DNA from: Tritrichomonas musculus
Taxonomy: Eukaryota; Parabasalia; Tritrichomonadida; Tritrichomonadidae
DNA length: 64,000 bases
Direction of reading: 5' to 3'
NCBI GenBank assembly: GCA_039105265.1
Contig: JAPFFF010000006.1
Span: 1-64,000, forward strand
Below the pieces are notes generated by a model. The model did no database searches, had not been told where the DNA came from, and was given only the letters and a program-made list of their open reading frames with translations. Every line of letters starts with the position of its first letter. Positions within the stretch are counted from its first letter, which is position 1. Shown piece after piece: positions 53,308-63,914 of this stretch. The translations under genes were made by a program, and so were the position numbers.

Positions 53308-54070
53308 TTATTTAGGATTTTTAACTTTAAGTCTTTCTAATTTATTTTCTCTTTCAATCAAAATGTCTGGTAATTGAGAAAGAGGCATTCCAGTGTCAAT
53401 ATCCAGATTTTCTGTTAAAAGTTTAATAATATCATTAAATGTATTATTTAAATCTTCATGCGTAAATAAGCGGTTGTGTTCTCTAAAAAATAAATAAGAA
53501 AGTCCTTTTTCTGAATTTAAATAAAATGTAGGTAAATCATTATTTGCTTTATTTTGAAAAAGGTGATGTTCATTTTCCATTGAATATTCTGAAAAAAGCG
53601 GACTCTGAGGATTGTATGGTATAATTCCTGCTCTGTGAAATCCTGATTTGATGTTTAAAGGTGTACAAGCTTTGTGTGCTGAGTTGAGAAAAGATTGTAT
53701 AACAAAAGATCTGAGATGAGCTGAAAACTGTCGATTCTTAAAAATTTCTTCTGTGTATTCAAATTTTGTGAGTTCTTGAGAGAAAAAAGTCTTAATAGGT
53801 GAGGCAAGTGAGATATCAAATGGACTAAGAATATGAGAAGTATGCGCCGGAATTAAAAGTAAATCGATATTAAAAACGTATAATAAATAAGCAGATAAAA
53901 AATTAATGTGTGAAGGGTAGCCATCAAGTATTAAAAGAATAGGATCATTACGAATTTTTTCTTCTAAATTAAAACGATAGGTCTGAATTTGAGAAATCAA
54001 AAGTAACGTATAATATAAAAATGCTTTCGTAGTCATCCAGCCTGATTCTGTAGAAAAAAGATAACATTCA
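53308..54070 (-). pseudogene. Pogo-like transposase, C-terminal half
   Basis: The first ATG is at 54036, but the frame is open upstream to the Polinton edge (ECYLFSTESGWMTTKAFLYY). ESGWM and ILLILDGYPSHINFLSAYLL then IPAHTSHILSPFD are DDE_1 (pogo/Tigger/CENP-B-like) signatures. Asp of LDG and Asp of SPFD are spaced 35 residues apart, giving the last two catalytic acids. It is the 3' half of the gene whose 5' half lies at 58745-59543, separated by the inserted Polinton. A plain DNA transposon relic that cannot now be expressed as one protein. Confidence 0.85.
54066..54070. repeat. Target-site duplication of the Polinton (left)
   Basis: ATTCA directly before the left terminal repeat; the same ATTCA follows the right one at 58740-58744. 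Confidence 0.85.
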
Positions 54071-54340
54071 AGTAGTATAGTATAGGCGGTGTCTCATACT
54101 TCACCACCGCCTACACGCTTCGCCACCAAGCTCAGGTACACCTTCGCTTGGGCCTCGCTACCCGGCCAAATACCTACTGAAAAACCTATCGTAAGTACAC
54201 ACTCTCAACATTAGCTAATTTCCCACCCCCGTCCCTCAAGTTCAAGTACATTGTCGTTTTTCAATATTTTTATACAACACTATACAAATGACCACACCAT
54301 CAGATTTAAAGGTATGGAGTAGTTTTTGAATTCCACACCC
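54071..54340. repeat. Polinton left terminal inverted repeat
   Basis: About 270 bp, less AT-rich than everything around it (for example CTTGGGCCTCGCTACCCGGC, reading 54147-54166). Matches the right repeat base for base as far as I can read, with weaker similarity for another 8 bases inward. Confidence 0.92.
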
Positions 54341-54367
54341 GAAAAATATCTATCAACTTTTTGTATT

Positions 54368-56788
54368 TCACAGTAATGAATGTATTTCATTCTTAGTGTT
54401 ATCTTCAGCTAAGATACTATTTGATGTAAAGAATGTCGTATTAATCAATATGAAATTAGCTGTTGGATTGACCATTAAATTGCTACTACTTAATGGAAAT
54501 TCAATATTGTTTATCCATATCTTAATTGGTTCACATTGATATTCACTCGTAGGCGTATTATTAACATTGAATGATATATTGATTTTGATTTCTTCTTCAC
54601 TGGTAACATTATCTTTGGTTTCATTATAATTCAAATAGAGTGTTCCCTCATATGCATCAAGTTGTTTTTCGAATTGATAACGAATGCTATTACTATTCAG
54701 TACGCTGAATGTGTACTTAATTATTGTTAATTTATTCACTAACACATCTAACCTAGCTTTTAATGATTCGTTCTCATGTTGTAGATTTGATATCTGACTG
54801 TTCATTGTTACGATTTTAGTAACATTATCACCTACTAACTTGGCTAGATCTTGATGAGATTTAATATAATTATTTAATTTTGTCTTCAGTTCATCATTTT
54901 CACTTTTCAATGCATAATTGGTCAAATCAACAGGTTCAGGAATCTCACTTTTCAATGCTATTTTATCTTGCTTCAATATTTTTTCCACTAATATTAATTT
55001 GGTATCAAAATAATCTGTCCCGTTATCGATAAAAAAGCACAGACCATTACTATCACTTTTATAATAAGTTAAGTAATAAGTTGTTCCATCAATATCAAAA
55101 TCTATATTAACATCTCCATCTTCAGTGATAACACCATTATAATCAAACAAATAATCAAACTCTTTTACAAAGCCATCGTTATTTGAAATTGTTCCAACAA
55201 GACGAGTTCCACTATTCAATTTTATTTTGACTTCCCACGTTCCTGAACTATCTTGTACATTTTCAAATGGCACTTCAATAGATTCTTTGTATATCAAATC
55301 AGTTTTGCTTCGATATTTTGCATCCGCTTCCTCTTTTGTATACAGGTTATCCATATTAACCATATTATTTTTTAATTCATCTAATGCTTCATTTACTTCA
55401 TCAACAGTTGGGAATTCATTTAAAGTCGTAGCTAGAGCTGTATCATTCTTTTCTATCTGCTCATGTAATGTATCTATCTTCTTATGTAAAGCATCTATAT
55501 CACAAGTATATGCTAAATCATTTGTGGTAAATTCCATTCTTCTTTTTGCTGTATTTTCTTTAATCTGTATTCCACCAACCCTATGTTTATTTGGGTTTGA
55601 TATAACAAATGTTTTGTCATTCATAGTGCAGCTAGGAAAATCAGTTGTTCCTTGGTAATTAATTGTTCCACCAGTAATATTAATAGTAACTATATTCTCT
55701 TCATAATTAACATCATTGTATTCACTAACTTTTTGCACCAAAAATCGTGCTTTGATTGTTCCATCTGTGATAACATCTTCTGCTTCCAAATGGACCTCGC
55801 CATTGACATATTTACCAACAACATCTATTATGTCATCTCTAACCAAATCTGTCTTTTGAACTACTTCATCCAATGTAGGGTAATAACCAAACTCCGCCTC
55901 TAGCTCATTAACCTTCTCGGCGAGTAATTTAAATGCAGGCTTGAGGGATTCCCTGAACATATTGCTAATATCCATGGCACCACTTAATGTTAAGGTTCCT
56001 GTATCTGGGTTATCATTCTCATCTGTATAAGGTAATTCATCTAGTTGTTTATATTCTTCCTCACACCAGGTTATTATTGGAGTAATATCTTTTGTGATAG
56101 ACCTAGCGACGGTCCCAGACATGAAATTAATAGCATTTCTAACTATATCGCTCAATCCTTTTGTTGATTTACGTGAGAACAATCTTTTAAGGAATCCTCC
56201 CCCATTCCCAGTTGCAAAACTAATACCTTCTGGAGCTAATTGCATACCTATAGAACCTATTGAACCGACTGTACCTGCGACACCAAATGCTAAAGAAGTC
56301 CATGAAACAATTCTTAAATTATCAACATCTTCTTCTAGATGCTGAGTTACTGTTTCTGTTCTTGATACTCTTCCTTTTAGGCTTTCTATTGTTGTGTTCA
56401 TTTCTTGGACATCATAGCTAATCACATCTACATTGTTAGTTACCATATTTAAATCACTTCTCATTGTTGTAATGTTATCTGCAGTAATGATTTTGGAACT
56501 AGTGATGTTGTAATCTGTATACAAGGTAGTTGCTGCATTAGGATTGGGATACACTTCATAAAATTGTTGTCTAATAATATATTCGAAGGGGTTAGTAGTA
56601 GGGTCCCAATTAACTTCATCTATCGGGTCAACATATTCATCAAACAAATAGATTTTAATATTTCGTGAGTCATTAGGGGTTGATGAAACATAACAATATT
56701 CTACCTGTTCACATGAATCTAATAGGCCATGAATAAAATACCATTTCTTATCACTCTTGGGGTCAAATATTTTTCCAGTTGGTCTCAT
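54368..56788 (-). CDS. Polinton-borne gene, function unknown
   Basis: 806 codons, opening inside the element and ending just before the left terminal repeat. Visible features: a Gly-rich hydrophobic segment near residues 160-195 (SLAFGVAGTVGSIGSIGMQL), heptad-rich stretches on either side (for example DVQEMNTTIESLKGRVSRTE, and NSQISNLQHENESLKARLDV towards the C-terminus), and beta-rich, Asp/Asn/Thr-rich parts between and after. I do not recognise it as any core Polinton protein. The mix of coiled coil and beta-rich domains would suit a fibre- or structural-type accessory protein, but that is only a guess. Confidence 0.6.
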   Translation of the reverse strand: MRPTGKIFDPKSDKKWYFIHGLLDSCEQVEYCYVSSTPNDSRNIKIYLFDEYVDPIDEVNWDPTTNPFEYIIRQQFYEVYPNPNAATTLYTDYNITSSKIITADNITTMRSDLNMVTNNVDVISYDVQEMNTTIESLKGRVSRTETVTQHLEEDVDNLRIVSWTSLAFGVAGTVGSIGSIGMQLAPEGISFATGNGGGFLKRLFSRKSTKGLSDIVRNAINFMSGTVARSITKDITPIITWCEEEYKQLDELPYTDENDNPDTGTLTLSGAMDISNMFRESLKPAFKLLAEKVNELEAEFGYYPTLDEVVQKTDLVRDDIIDVVGKYVNGEVHLEAEDVITDGTIKARFLVQKVSEYNDVNYEENIVTINITGGTINYQGTTDFPSCTMNDKTFVISNPNKHRVGGIQIKENTAKRRMEFTTNDLAYTCDIDALHKKIDTLHEQIEKNDTALATTLNEFPTVDEVNEALDELKNNMVNMDNLYTKEEADAKYRSKTDLIYKESIEVPFENVQDSSGTWEVKIKLNSGTRLVGTISNNDGFVKEFDYLFDYNGVITEDGDVNIDFDIDGTTYYLTYYKSDSNGLCFFIDNGTDYFDTKLILVEKILKQDKIALKSEIPEPVDLTNYALKSENDELKTKLNNYIKSHQDLAKLVGDNVTKIVTMNSQISNLQHENESLKARLDVLVNKLTIIKYTFSVLNSNSIRYQFEKQLDAYEGTLYLNYNETKDNVTSEEEIKINISFNVNNTPTSEYQCEPIKIWINNIEFPLSSSNLMVNPTANFILINTTFFTSNSILAEDNTKNEIHSLL

Positions 56789-56978
56789 AGAAAATCTGTT
56801 TGCCTTTATTTCTCACACCTACAATTGATTCCCCTCTATTTGAAGTACACCATTCTTGAGGAAAATTAAAGTAATATCGATTTGGTTTACTTATATCTCG
56901 TTCCCCATCTTCTAAAAAATATACATATTCAATTGGTATAGGTGTTGGTTCTTCAGCCGGATTAAGTGTTTGATACAT
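56763..56978 (-). CDS. Small Polinton-borne frame, uncertain
   Basis: A 71-codon frame from the ATG at 56978 (MYQTLNPAEEPTPIPIEYVY onward), Pro- and Tyr-rich, overlapping the start of the long gene. It may be a small gene, part of a fossil gene, or chance. Confidence 0.3.
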   Translation of the reverse strand: MYQTLNPAEEPTPIPIEYVYFLEDGERDISKPNRYYFNFPQEWCTSNRGESIVGVRNKGKQIFYETNWKNI

Positions 56979-57169
56979 TTTAAATATGTGTGGGTAGACG
57001 ATCAAAACACGTTATTTATGGATAAAAAATTTTTTTAGGAGATTAGTTATTTTCTATTTAAATGGTCATATAATACAATATAAAATGATAAGTAATTAAA
57101 ATTTTAGTCTATTTCTCTTTTTAATTATTTTCATTGAATTTGAAAAAATTGAGAAAAGGTAATACTATT

Positions 57170-57700
57170 TACTTATCTTATTATTTTTCCCATTTTTTAT
57201 AATAAACAAATAAATATTAAATATTTTAAAAATAACTTAAATATTTATTTAATGTTGGAATGTCTTTTTATCCGGTAATTTTTATATTAAAGATCATTTA
57301 AGTATTTTGTTTTTTAATAATTCAATATTTCTGAAGAAGATGGAAAAAACGATAGTCATATAATCGATTATATCTTATTATTTTTTTCCTTTTTTATAGT
57401 AAACAAATAAATATTAAATATTTTAAAAATAACATAAATATTTATATAATGTTGGAATGTCTTTTCATCCAGCCATTTTTTTATTAGAGCTCATTTAAGT
57501 ATTATGATTATAAATAATTCAATATTTCTGAAGAAAATTGAAAAAAAGATGCTTTTATAATCGATTATATCTTATTATTTTTTTCCTTTTTTATAGTAAA
57601 CAAATAAATATTAAATATTTTAAAAATAACTTAAATATTTATTTAATGTTGGAATGTCTTTTCATCCAGCCAATTTTTTATTAAAGCTCATTCAAGTTTG
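57170..57700. repeat. 197-bp tandem repeat inside the Polinton
   Basis: AAACAAATAAATATTAAATA recurs at about 57204, 57401 and 57598, giving a 197-bp period and nearly three copies. Each carries AATGTTGGAATGTCTTTT and TAATCGATTATATCTTATTA. Non-coding. Confidence 0.88.
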
Positions 57701-58469
57701 TCATTGTTTTCCAATCTATTTACTAAACTATAAAAAAAAAATAAATGGAGACAAAGCTTACAGACTTATAATATATATAATGTCACCAGCTAATTGAACC
57801 TTCTCTTATATGTTTCATTGAAAATCAGAATGATATGGAAGAAAGCTATCAAAATTTGATTCAATTTTGGTCAAATATCTAAAGATTTCACATATTTAAG
57901 AAGAATAAGCCATTTATTTTTATTCAATGAATAAAATTGTGATTCTTGATCTTCAAATTATATAAATTTTCTTTGATCCTAAGTTTATGAATAATAATAA
58001 TATTCTTTATTTTTATCCTGAAATAAACGCAATGTTAAAAAATAAAATAGATATTGAAGATGCTATTTATCAAGAAAAAGATATTTTTTGGAAAAAAGTA
58101 AAAATGGAGAAAATGATACTTTAGCCTGTAAAATCATTCAAGTAGACTTATTTGATGAGTTTATTTTAAAATTACATTATTTACATAGATATTTGCTTAT
58201 ATTTTTAGGAAAGCTAACATCTTTCAAGCCCCACAATTATTTCTATAAGACTTTACAATTAAAATATTTAACGATTATTTTAAATTCAAAAACATAAAAT
58301 GATACTATCTAACCTAATGTTCATTATTTCCTCATAATATTTATATTTATTTCTTAGCATATAGTAATAAAAAATATATCATAATATTTTAGATTTTTAT
58401 GGAACAGGATCTAGTACCCACACATATCATTTTAATCATAATAAAATACCTATATCTCAATATTTTTTT

Positions 58470-58739
58470 GGGTGTGGAATTCAAAAACTACTCCATACCT
58501 TTAAATCTGATGGTGTGGTCATTTGTATAGTGTTGTATAAAAATATTGAAAAACGACAATGTACTTGAACTTGAGGGACGGGGGTGGGAAATTAGCTAAT
58601 GTTGAGAGTGTGTACTTACGATAGGTTTTTCAGTAGGTATTTGGCCGGGTAGCGAGGCCCAAGCGAAGGTGTACCTGAGCTTGGTGGCGAAGCGTGTAGG
58701 CGGTGGTGAAGTATGAGACACCGCCTATACTATACTACT
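58470..58739. repeat. Polinton right terminal inverted repeat
   Basis: Reverse complement of 54071-54340; ends at ...CTATACTATACTACT and is followed by the duplicated ATTCA. Confidence 0.92.
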
Positions 58740-58744
58740 ATTCA

Positions 58745-59543
58745 TCACGAAAATGTTTCAAAGAACTTATTTTTTTTTTTTTTTGTTAGGAACAACGATC
58801 ATTGGTGTGAAAAATTGACAACTAGCTGTAACGGTTATTACTCCTGTTATATGAGGAATTTTTGGCTTTTCAATTAAAAGTGGCAATTTGAATTTTTGAG
58901 ATATAACTTTTAAACGTTTTTTTGAAGATAAAGAAGTCTCATCCATATTTATAATTAGTCTTCTATCTCTTCCAAAAAGTCTACCATAAATTGTAAAATA
59001 TTTAACAATTGAATCAAAATCGCAAAAAAAACGTCTCCCAAATTCAAGAGATTGAGATGAAACAATATGTAAATTTAATTCGTTAACAATTTGATAAATA
59101 TATTCTCTTTTTCTTATATGTGAAATTAAAATAAGTTTTCCTATTTTGTATAAAAATTTTATAGATTTTGTATATCTTGAATTATGAATATCTAAAGCTA
59201 GTTGAATTGCTGTTGTTGATGTGATGAAATTGATATCATTGGCAAATTCAATTATTCTTTTTCCAAATTTTTTTAAATCACGAATTGGTAAATATGGATC
59301 ATTTCCTCCCTCGAAACCATAACACCAGAACTGTAATTGAATTGTTCTTGTAACAATTCTGACTATAACATTATTGCAGCTTAAAGAATATTCTTTTTTT
59401 ATCTGATTGTATGTAGCTCCATTGATGTATTCATAAAAAATTCTTACTTGCTCATTTGATAAATTACCATCTGCGTTTTCTTGTTGTATTTCGTTGATTA
59501 AATCCATGAAAATGAACTTTAAATCTTTGAAGTAATTAGTCAT
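58745..59543 (-). pseudogene. Pogo-like transposase, N-terminal half
   Basis: Begins at the ATG at 59543 (MTNYFKDLKFIFMDLINEI). Residues about 25-60 look like a helix-turn-helix DNA-binding region; LIINMDETSLSSKKRLKV holds the first catalytic Asp of the DDE_1 fold. The frame ends in a run of fifteen A (58770-58784), where a one-base slip puts the rest (KHFRDE) in another frame. Past that, the coding sequence runs straight through the ATTCA target site into 54070-53308. The gene therefore carries one homopolymer frameshift as well as the insertion. No terminal repeats of the pogo element were identified. Confidence 0.82.
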
Positions 59544-60177
59544 TCAATTTTTTGAATGCTTATTTCTCGCAGTATTCTCAAAATAAATACAAATTGAGAG
59601 GAAAACGATCAAGATTCTATACAAATTAGCTTATATCGTTTGGCTTCAAAATTGAGTGCATAGGAAAATTCAATATATTAATTACAAAAAATAAAGGCAT
59701 TAGCACTTTTTAAAAGCAATTTGAGAGATCATTGAAAAACAGTATAAGGTCATTCAAATGAGTATAAGGTTATTTTGTATACTGTAAAGTCTATTTTAAC
59801 TAAAACTTTTTCCGAAAAATGCTCTATTGAATCATATATTCTATGAGTTAATTCAATATTGAATAATTTACATTTTTTTTAGGGAAGGAGAATCTTAAAC
59901 TTCATTTGATAATTTTACACAATTTGATTATTCATTAAATACCAATTTAACTATATCAACTAATGATTGATCATATATTTTATGAATCTTGATGTGTTTC
60001 AAAAAAATTGATAAAAAAATAATTTGAAAAGAATTTATATCAAACCAATTTATTTCAATTTATCGGCCAAATAAATTTCATAAATTTGAGAGATTAATTG
60101 ATAAGTAAAATTTTATCTTTTCTCAAATAATTCAATTTTTTTTGAATGTAAATAATCCTTTTAAAACATATTTATAA
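59544..60177. other. Intergenic region, divergent starts
   Basis: AT-rich spacer; no gene. ACAGTATAAGGTCATTCAAA at 59740 and ATACTGTAAAGTC at 59779 form a weak inverted pair, possibly a pogo end. TTCAATTTTTTTTGAATG near 60131 and the sequence close to the ATG may contain the initiator of the next gene. Confidence 0.45.
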
Positions 60178-61926
60178 ATGTGCGCTAACTATAAGGATGA
60201 ATCGACATTTGAAGTACCTCATGATCCAGACCAATTAACCTATTTGGAAGAATTTGAAAACTTTCCTCCTATAAATTCTCCAATTACAGAAGATAATTGT
60301 TTTTCAAGAATTCAAGATATTATATATCATCTTTCTTCCATTATAAGCGAAATAAAAGAAAATGAAGATAATGAAGAAAATGAAGAAGTTTCTCATATCT
60401 ATTTTAATATTGAAAATTTAGCAAAATGCTTGAAAGAACTATTGAATATATTTGAAAATGAAATTTACGGAAATATTGACGATTTCTTAGAAAAATCTGA
60501 AATTATACAACTACTATTTCATCTCCTAGATTATAAAAATGGATGGAAAATTTCTATTGGGACTCAAAACAGCATTTATATTTTAAATATTCTAGCATTG
60601 ATTACTAGAAATTCCCCATACAGTTATTGCTTCATTGACAAATATGTAAATCTTTTAACATCACTTTTAAATTCGCCTGATTTACTTCCAAGGGTTATTA
60701 CTATTTTTCTTTATTCAATTGATGGTGCACCCCAGATTATTGAAAATTTAATTCTTGATAAAGATCTTATTTCTCGTTTAACAATTAAGTACTTTGAAAT
60801 TAAGGATTTGCCGTTTGCAGGACCTATTTTTACCTTGATCTCAATATTATTTGACTACATTTCATTTGATAATATAGAAGTATATAATTCATGCCAGCAA
60901 TATGACGAAGATAATTATGGAAATAAATTAAATTATAAACATAGGAATCCGACAGAAGACCCAAATAATAAGAACATTTTAATTAAATTTGATTATATTA
61001 ACATTACTTGTGATGGACTAAAAGGGAGATTTGAGTTTAGTGAAAAAACTCAAAATACTGTGACTAAAATTTTTTTAAGTCTCCAGAGCTTAATTAATAC
61101 ATTGGATGGTATAGAAATAAAGAAAAGTATAGATGTAAATCCTCGCAATTTATACCCCATTTTAAAAATCCTAGAAAAATATTTGAAATGCTTTGCAAAT
61201 AAAGACAATTTTTATGGCATTATGCGATACGTTAAAAATGCTATCGATTCACTTTTCAGGATGCCTCTTTATTTTGATCAATCAGGCAAGATTTTCTGTC
61301 AAGTTTTAGCAATTTATAATCAAATTTTAAATATTCAACCAAACTATTTTCTTCCTAGCCAATCAGCAATTGTTACTGTTGATTACTTTAATAATCTAGA
61401 AAACCAAAAAAATGAGCATCACCTTATGATTCCTTACATTGATATTCTCTTTGAATATATATCAAAATATGATATGTTAAGGTTAGATCTTCTTTTCCTC
61501 CTCTCAAATTTGGTCAAGTTTAGGGAGGCATCGTATTATATATTATTAAATAAATTGATTACGAAAAATAATTTCTATGGCCTGATGAACAAGTTGACAT
61601 ACTCTAAGAAAGAAAATGCGTTAATTACTCTTTTGACCATTTTTTCATTTTATCCTAAAGAGTTTTATAACGAACTTTCAGAAAATTTCAATGATTTCAT
61701 TGATCTTGTTGTGGAATCAGTTGATTCAACAACAGTCAATTACTTTATTCAGATGTTTTTATGTGTTATTGATAGAATTATGTCAAGCTTTCCAAAATTA
61801 CTTGCCAACGTTGATAAAGAATCGTTAATTGATTGCTTATCATCATTAGCAGCAAATGAAGAATCAAATATTGCTCGAGATTCACAATCATTGATTGAAC
61901 AGTATTTTAATGGAGAAGATGAATGA
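60178..61926 (+). CDS. Helical-repeat (ARM-like) protein, unknown function
   Basis: 582 residues. After an acidic N-terminal 60 residues, the protein is almost all amphipathic helices with a repeating Leu/Ile pattern (SIYILNILALITRNSPYSYC, RLDLLFLLSNLVKFREASYY, NALITLLTIFSFYPKEFY), suggestive of armadillo/HEAT-type solenoids. I do not recognise a named family; trichomonads have many such lineage-specific proteins. There are no membrane segments or catalytic motifs. It ends NGEDE-stop. It lies between transposon remains on both sides but has a clean frame, so it is probably a living gene. Confidence 0.75.
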   Translation: MCANYKDESTFEVPHDPDQLTYLEEFENFPPINSPITEDNCFSRIQDIIYHLSSIISEIKENEDNEENEEVSHIYFNIENLAKCLKELLNIFENEIYGNIDDFLEKSEIIQLLFHLLDYKNGWKISIGTQNSIYILNILALITRNSPYSYCFIDKYVNLLTSLLNSPDLLPRVITIFLYSIDGAPQIIENLILDKDLISRLTIKYFEIKDLPFAGPIFTLISILFDYISFDNIEVYNSCQQYDEDNYGNKLNYKHRNPTEDPNNKNILIKFDYINITCDGLKGRFEFSEKTQNTVTKIFLSLQSLINTLDGIEIKKSIDVNPRNLYPILKILEKYLKCFANKDNFYGIMRYVKNAIDSLFRMPLYFDQSGKIFCQVLAIYNQILNIQPNYFLPSQSAIVTVDYFNNLENQKNEHHLMIPYIDILFEYISKYDMLRLDLLFLLSNLVKFREASYYILLNKLITKNNFYGLMNKLTYSKKENALITLLTIFSFYPKEFYNELSENFNDFIDLVVESVDSTTVNYFIQMFLCVIDRIMSSFPKLLANVDKESLIDCLSSLAANEESNIARDSQSLIEQYFNGEDE

Positions 61927-62118
61927 AGAAGATTTTCTTCATATTATAATATATGATGTATATTAATATTATAAAGAATAAATGAAAATAATAACATAAT
62001 TTTATTTTTTGAAACATTAAATTTTAAGGTTAGGGTAAATAGAGGATGCTTAAGCATTTTATAATTTATAAATTATAATTTAATAAATATTTTTAATCAA
62101 TCAAGAAAAATCCGTTAA
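61927..62118. other. Short intergenic stretch
   Basis: 3' flank of the helical-repeat gene. AGAGGATGCTTAAGC near 62040 faintly resembles an end of the AGAGG.GG element family, which would make the next element nested in an older copy; weak. Confidence 0.3.
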
Positions 62119-63628
62119 GGGGGTACTGTCTTTGCATTTATCTCAATATATAATTTATATTTAAATTTATGAAATCCTATAAATAATAAATGAATTTTTT
62201 TATTGATATATTTAATTATATACAGCATAATAATTTGAGAATATAAAGATAAAAATAAATATGAATATGACCTTGAAGAACTTTTTAAAAGTATTTATTA
62301 ACCTAATGTATTCAAAAATAAAAAAAATATAATATATTTTGCAAATTTTTATGCAAAAGCATCTTGCTTTCTTTAAAATAAAATCATAAATAAATTATAA
62401 TATAAGAATTAAAATAGATTGAAATAAATAAATAAATTATAATTAATAATAGATTCAAAAAAGGTAAGCCAAATAATATTAAATTAAAATATTTTTAATT
62501 TTTTTTAAGAAATCTCTCTTTGGAGCTTATTTATTTGCAGAATTAATGCGAATGGATCTAATAAAATAAGCAGAAATTTCTTGTATCGCTCAGAATAAAT
62601 TTTTGTTTTTTGAAACTTTTTCTGAAGTTCTTCTCACAAAAAAAAAGCCAAATTTCAAATTTATTCTGTGTGCTGGTGCTTGAATTTGATCAACAAAATC
62701 ATTAAAATCTTATTATTTATAAAAAATAAAAATTCTCCTTAAAGAGTTTTTTTGAAAAAAAAACAATTCTATCTATAAGATGCAAAATTAGATCTTTACC
62801 TATACAACGCATTAATAATGGAATTAATTCAAACAATTTTTTTATGATTATGGAGCTACCAAAGATTTATAATTTAAATATAAGAATCATAGAAATCAAA
62901 TCGATGACCTATGTCATTTTCGAGAATTGACTCCCAAATTTGTGAGCTTTATTTCATAAAAAAATAAATTATTTATCACAAAAGTGAAAATTAAATTCAA
63001 CTTTTTCTTAATATAAAATAATATTTTGAATAGTTAAAAAATAAAAAATAAAAATGGATTAAAATCGATAAAAAAATCATATATAAATTACATAATTTAG
63101 TGTTTTTTATCCACTTCATTTTTATTTATTGCAACAATGAGAAGATATGATTCTTAGCTTTTTTTTTTTTAAAGAGTATATAATTATATAATTGATATTG
63201 AATTTTATTACAAAAATATTGAAAATTGCTTGGTATTTAACATATTATTTTGTAAATACATGAATATTTGATGTTTGATATGATTCAAACCTATTTTTTG
63301 TACAAAAATCAAAAAATAATTGTTTGAAAATAGAACCAATAAAATATATCTGTATATTATTTTATGAATGAATCATAATAATAAAAATGTTTTTTTTTAT
63401 TGCATTTTTATATATATTCTATCAAGAAATATATAAAACATATTTAATGATAAGTTTTCAAAAAGTTAAAATTGAATAAAATTATATTTTCTTTTATCTT
63501 TTCATAATATTAAATTATTCAAATATTAAATATGGATATAAATAGCAAAAAATTATTAGGATTTTATATATGCATATAAAATTGTAAACATCATTATTGG
63601 ATGAAAAAATGACAAAGAAAGTACCCCC
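62119..63628. mobile_element. 1510-bp non-autonomous element with TTAA flanks
   Basis: Ends GGGGGTACTGTCTTTG and, reverse-complemented from the right, GGGGGTACTTTCTTTG; TTAA lies immediately outside both (62115-62118 and 63629-63632). TTAA target duplication is the piggyBac hallmark, though piggyBac ends usually begin CCC. There is no open frame of note; the interior is AT-rich. Sequence just right of it (63700-63845) resembles the right part of the 840-bp family, suggesting insertion into an older element. Confidence 0.65.
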
Positions 63629-63914
63629 TTAAAGAAAATAATCAAATTTGAAAAGAATATATGAATATACACTCAAATTTAAAAATTTTGAAAAAAATAT
63701 TTTTATCTACTCCAAATAAATATATTTTAAGGATATTTTATATTTAATCACTTTTATAACGGATATTAAAACATAAATAGGCATCAGTGAAATTCAAACT
63801 AATTATCCTATAATATTTTTTGTTAATAAAGATTTGACCTTTATCACAATTTTTAAATTAAATGAGTTAATTTTAGTCAAAATTTTCAAAGTTTTGGCCA
63901 GCTACATTTATCAA

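Larger units (their letters stand above)
54071..58739. mobile_element. Reduced Polinton (Maverick) inserted in a pogo element
   Basis: A 4669-bp element bounded by long terminal inverted repeats (54071-54340 and 58470-58739) that begin AGTAGTATAGTATAGGCGGT and appear identical over about 270 bases. A 5-bp target duplication ATTCA flanks it. AG-starting long terminal repeats and a 5-6-bp duplication fit trichomonad Polintons. Family members are normally 15-20 kb and carry protein-primed polymerase, integrase, protease and packaging ATPase genes; none of these is recognisable here, so the copy is a reduced, non-autonomous fossil. It retains one long open gene and an internal 197-bp tandem repeat. 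Matching terminal repeats point to a recent insertion, younger than the pogo gene it split. Confidence 0.82.

Noticed and set aside
58088-58297. 69-codon frame inside the Polinton
   Set aside because: Composition and lack of any family pattern suggest chance; not claimed as a part of the element.
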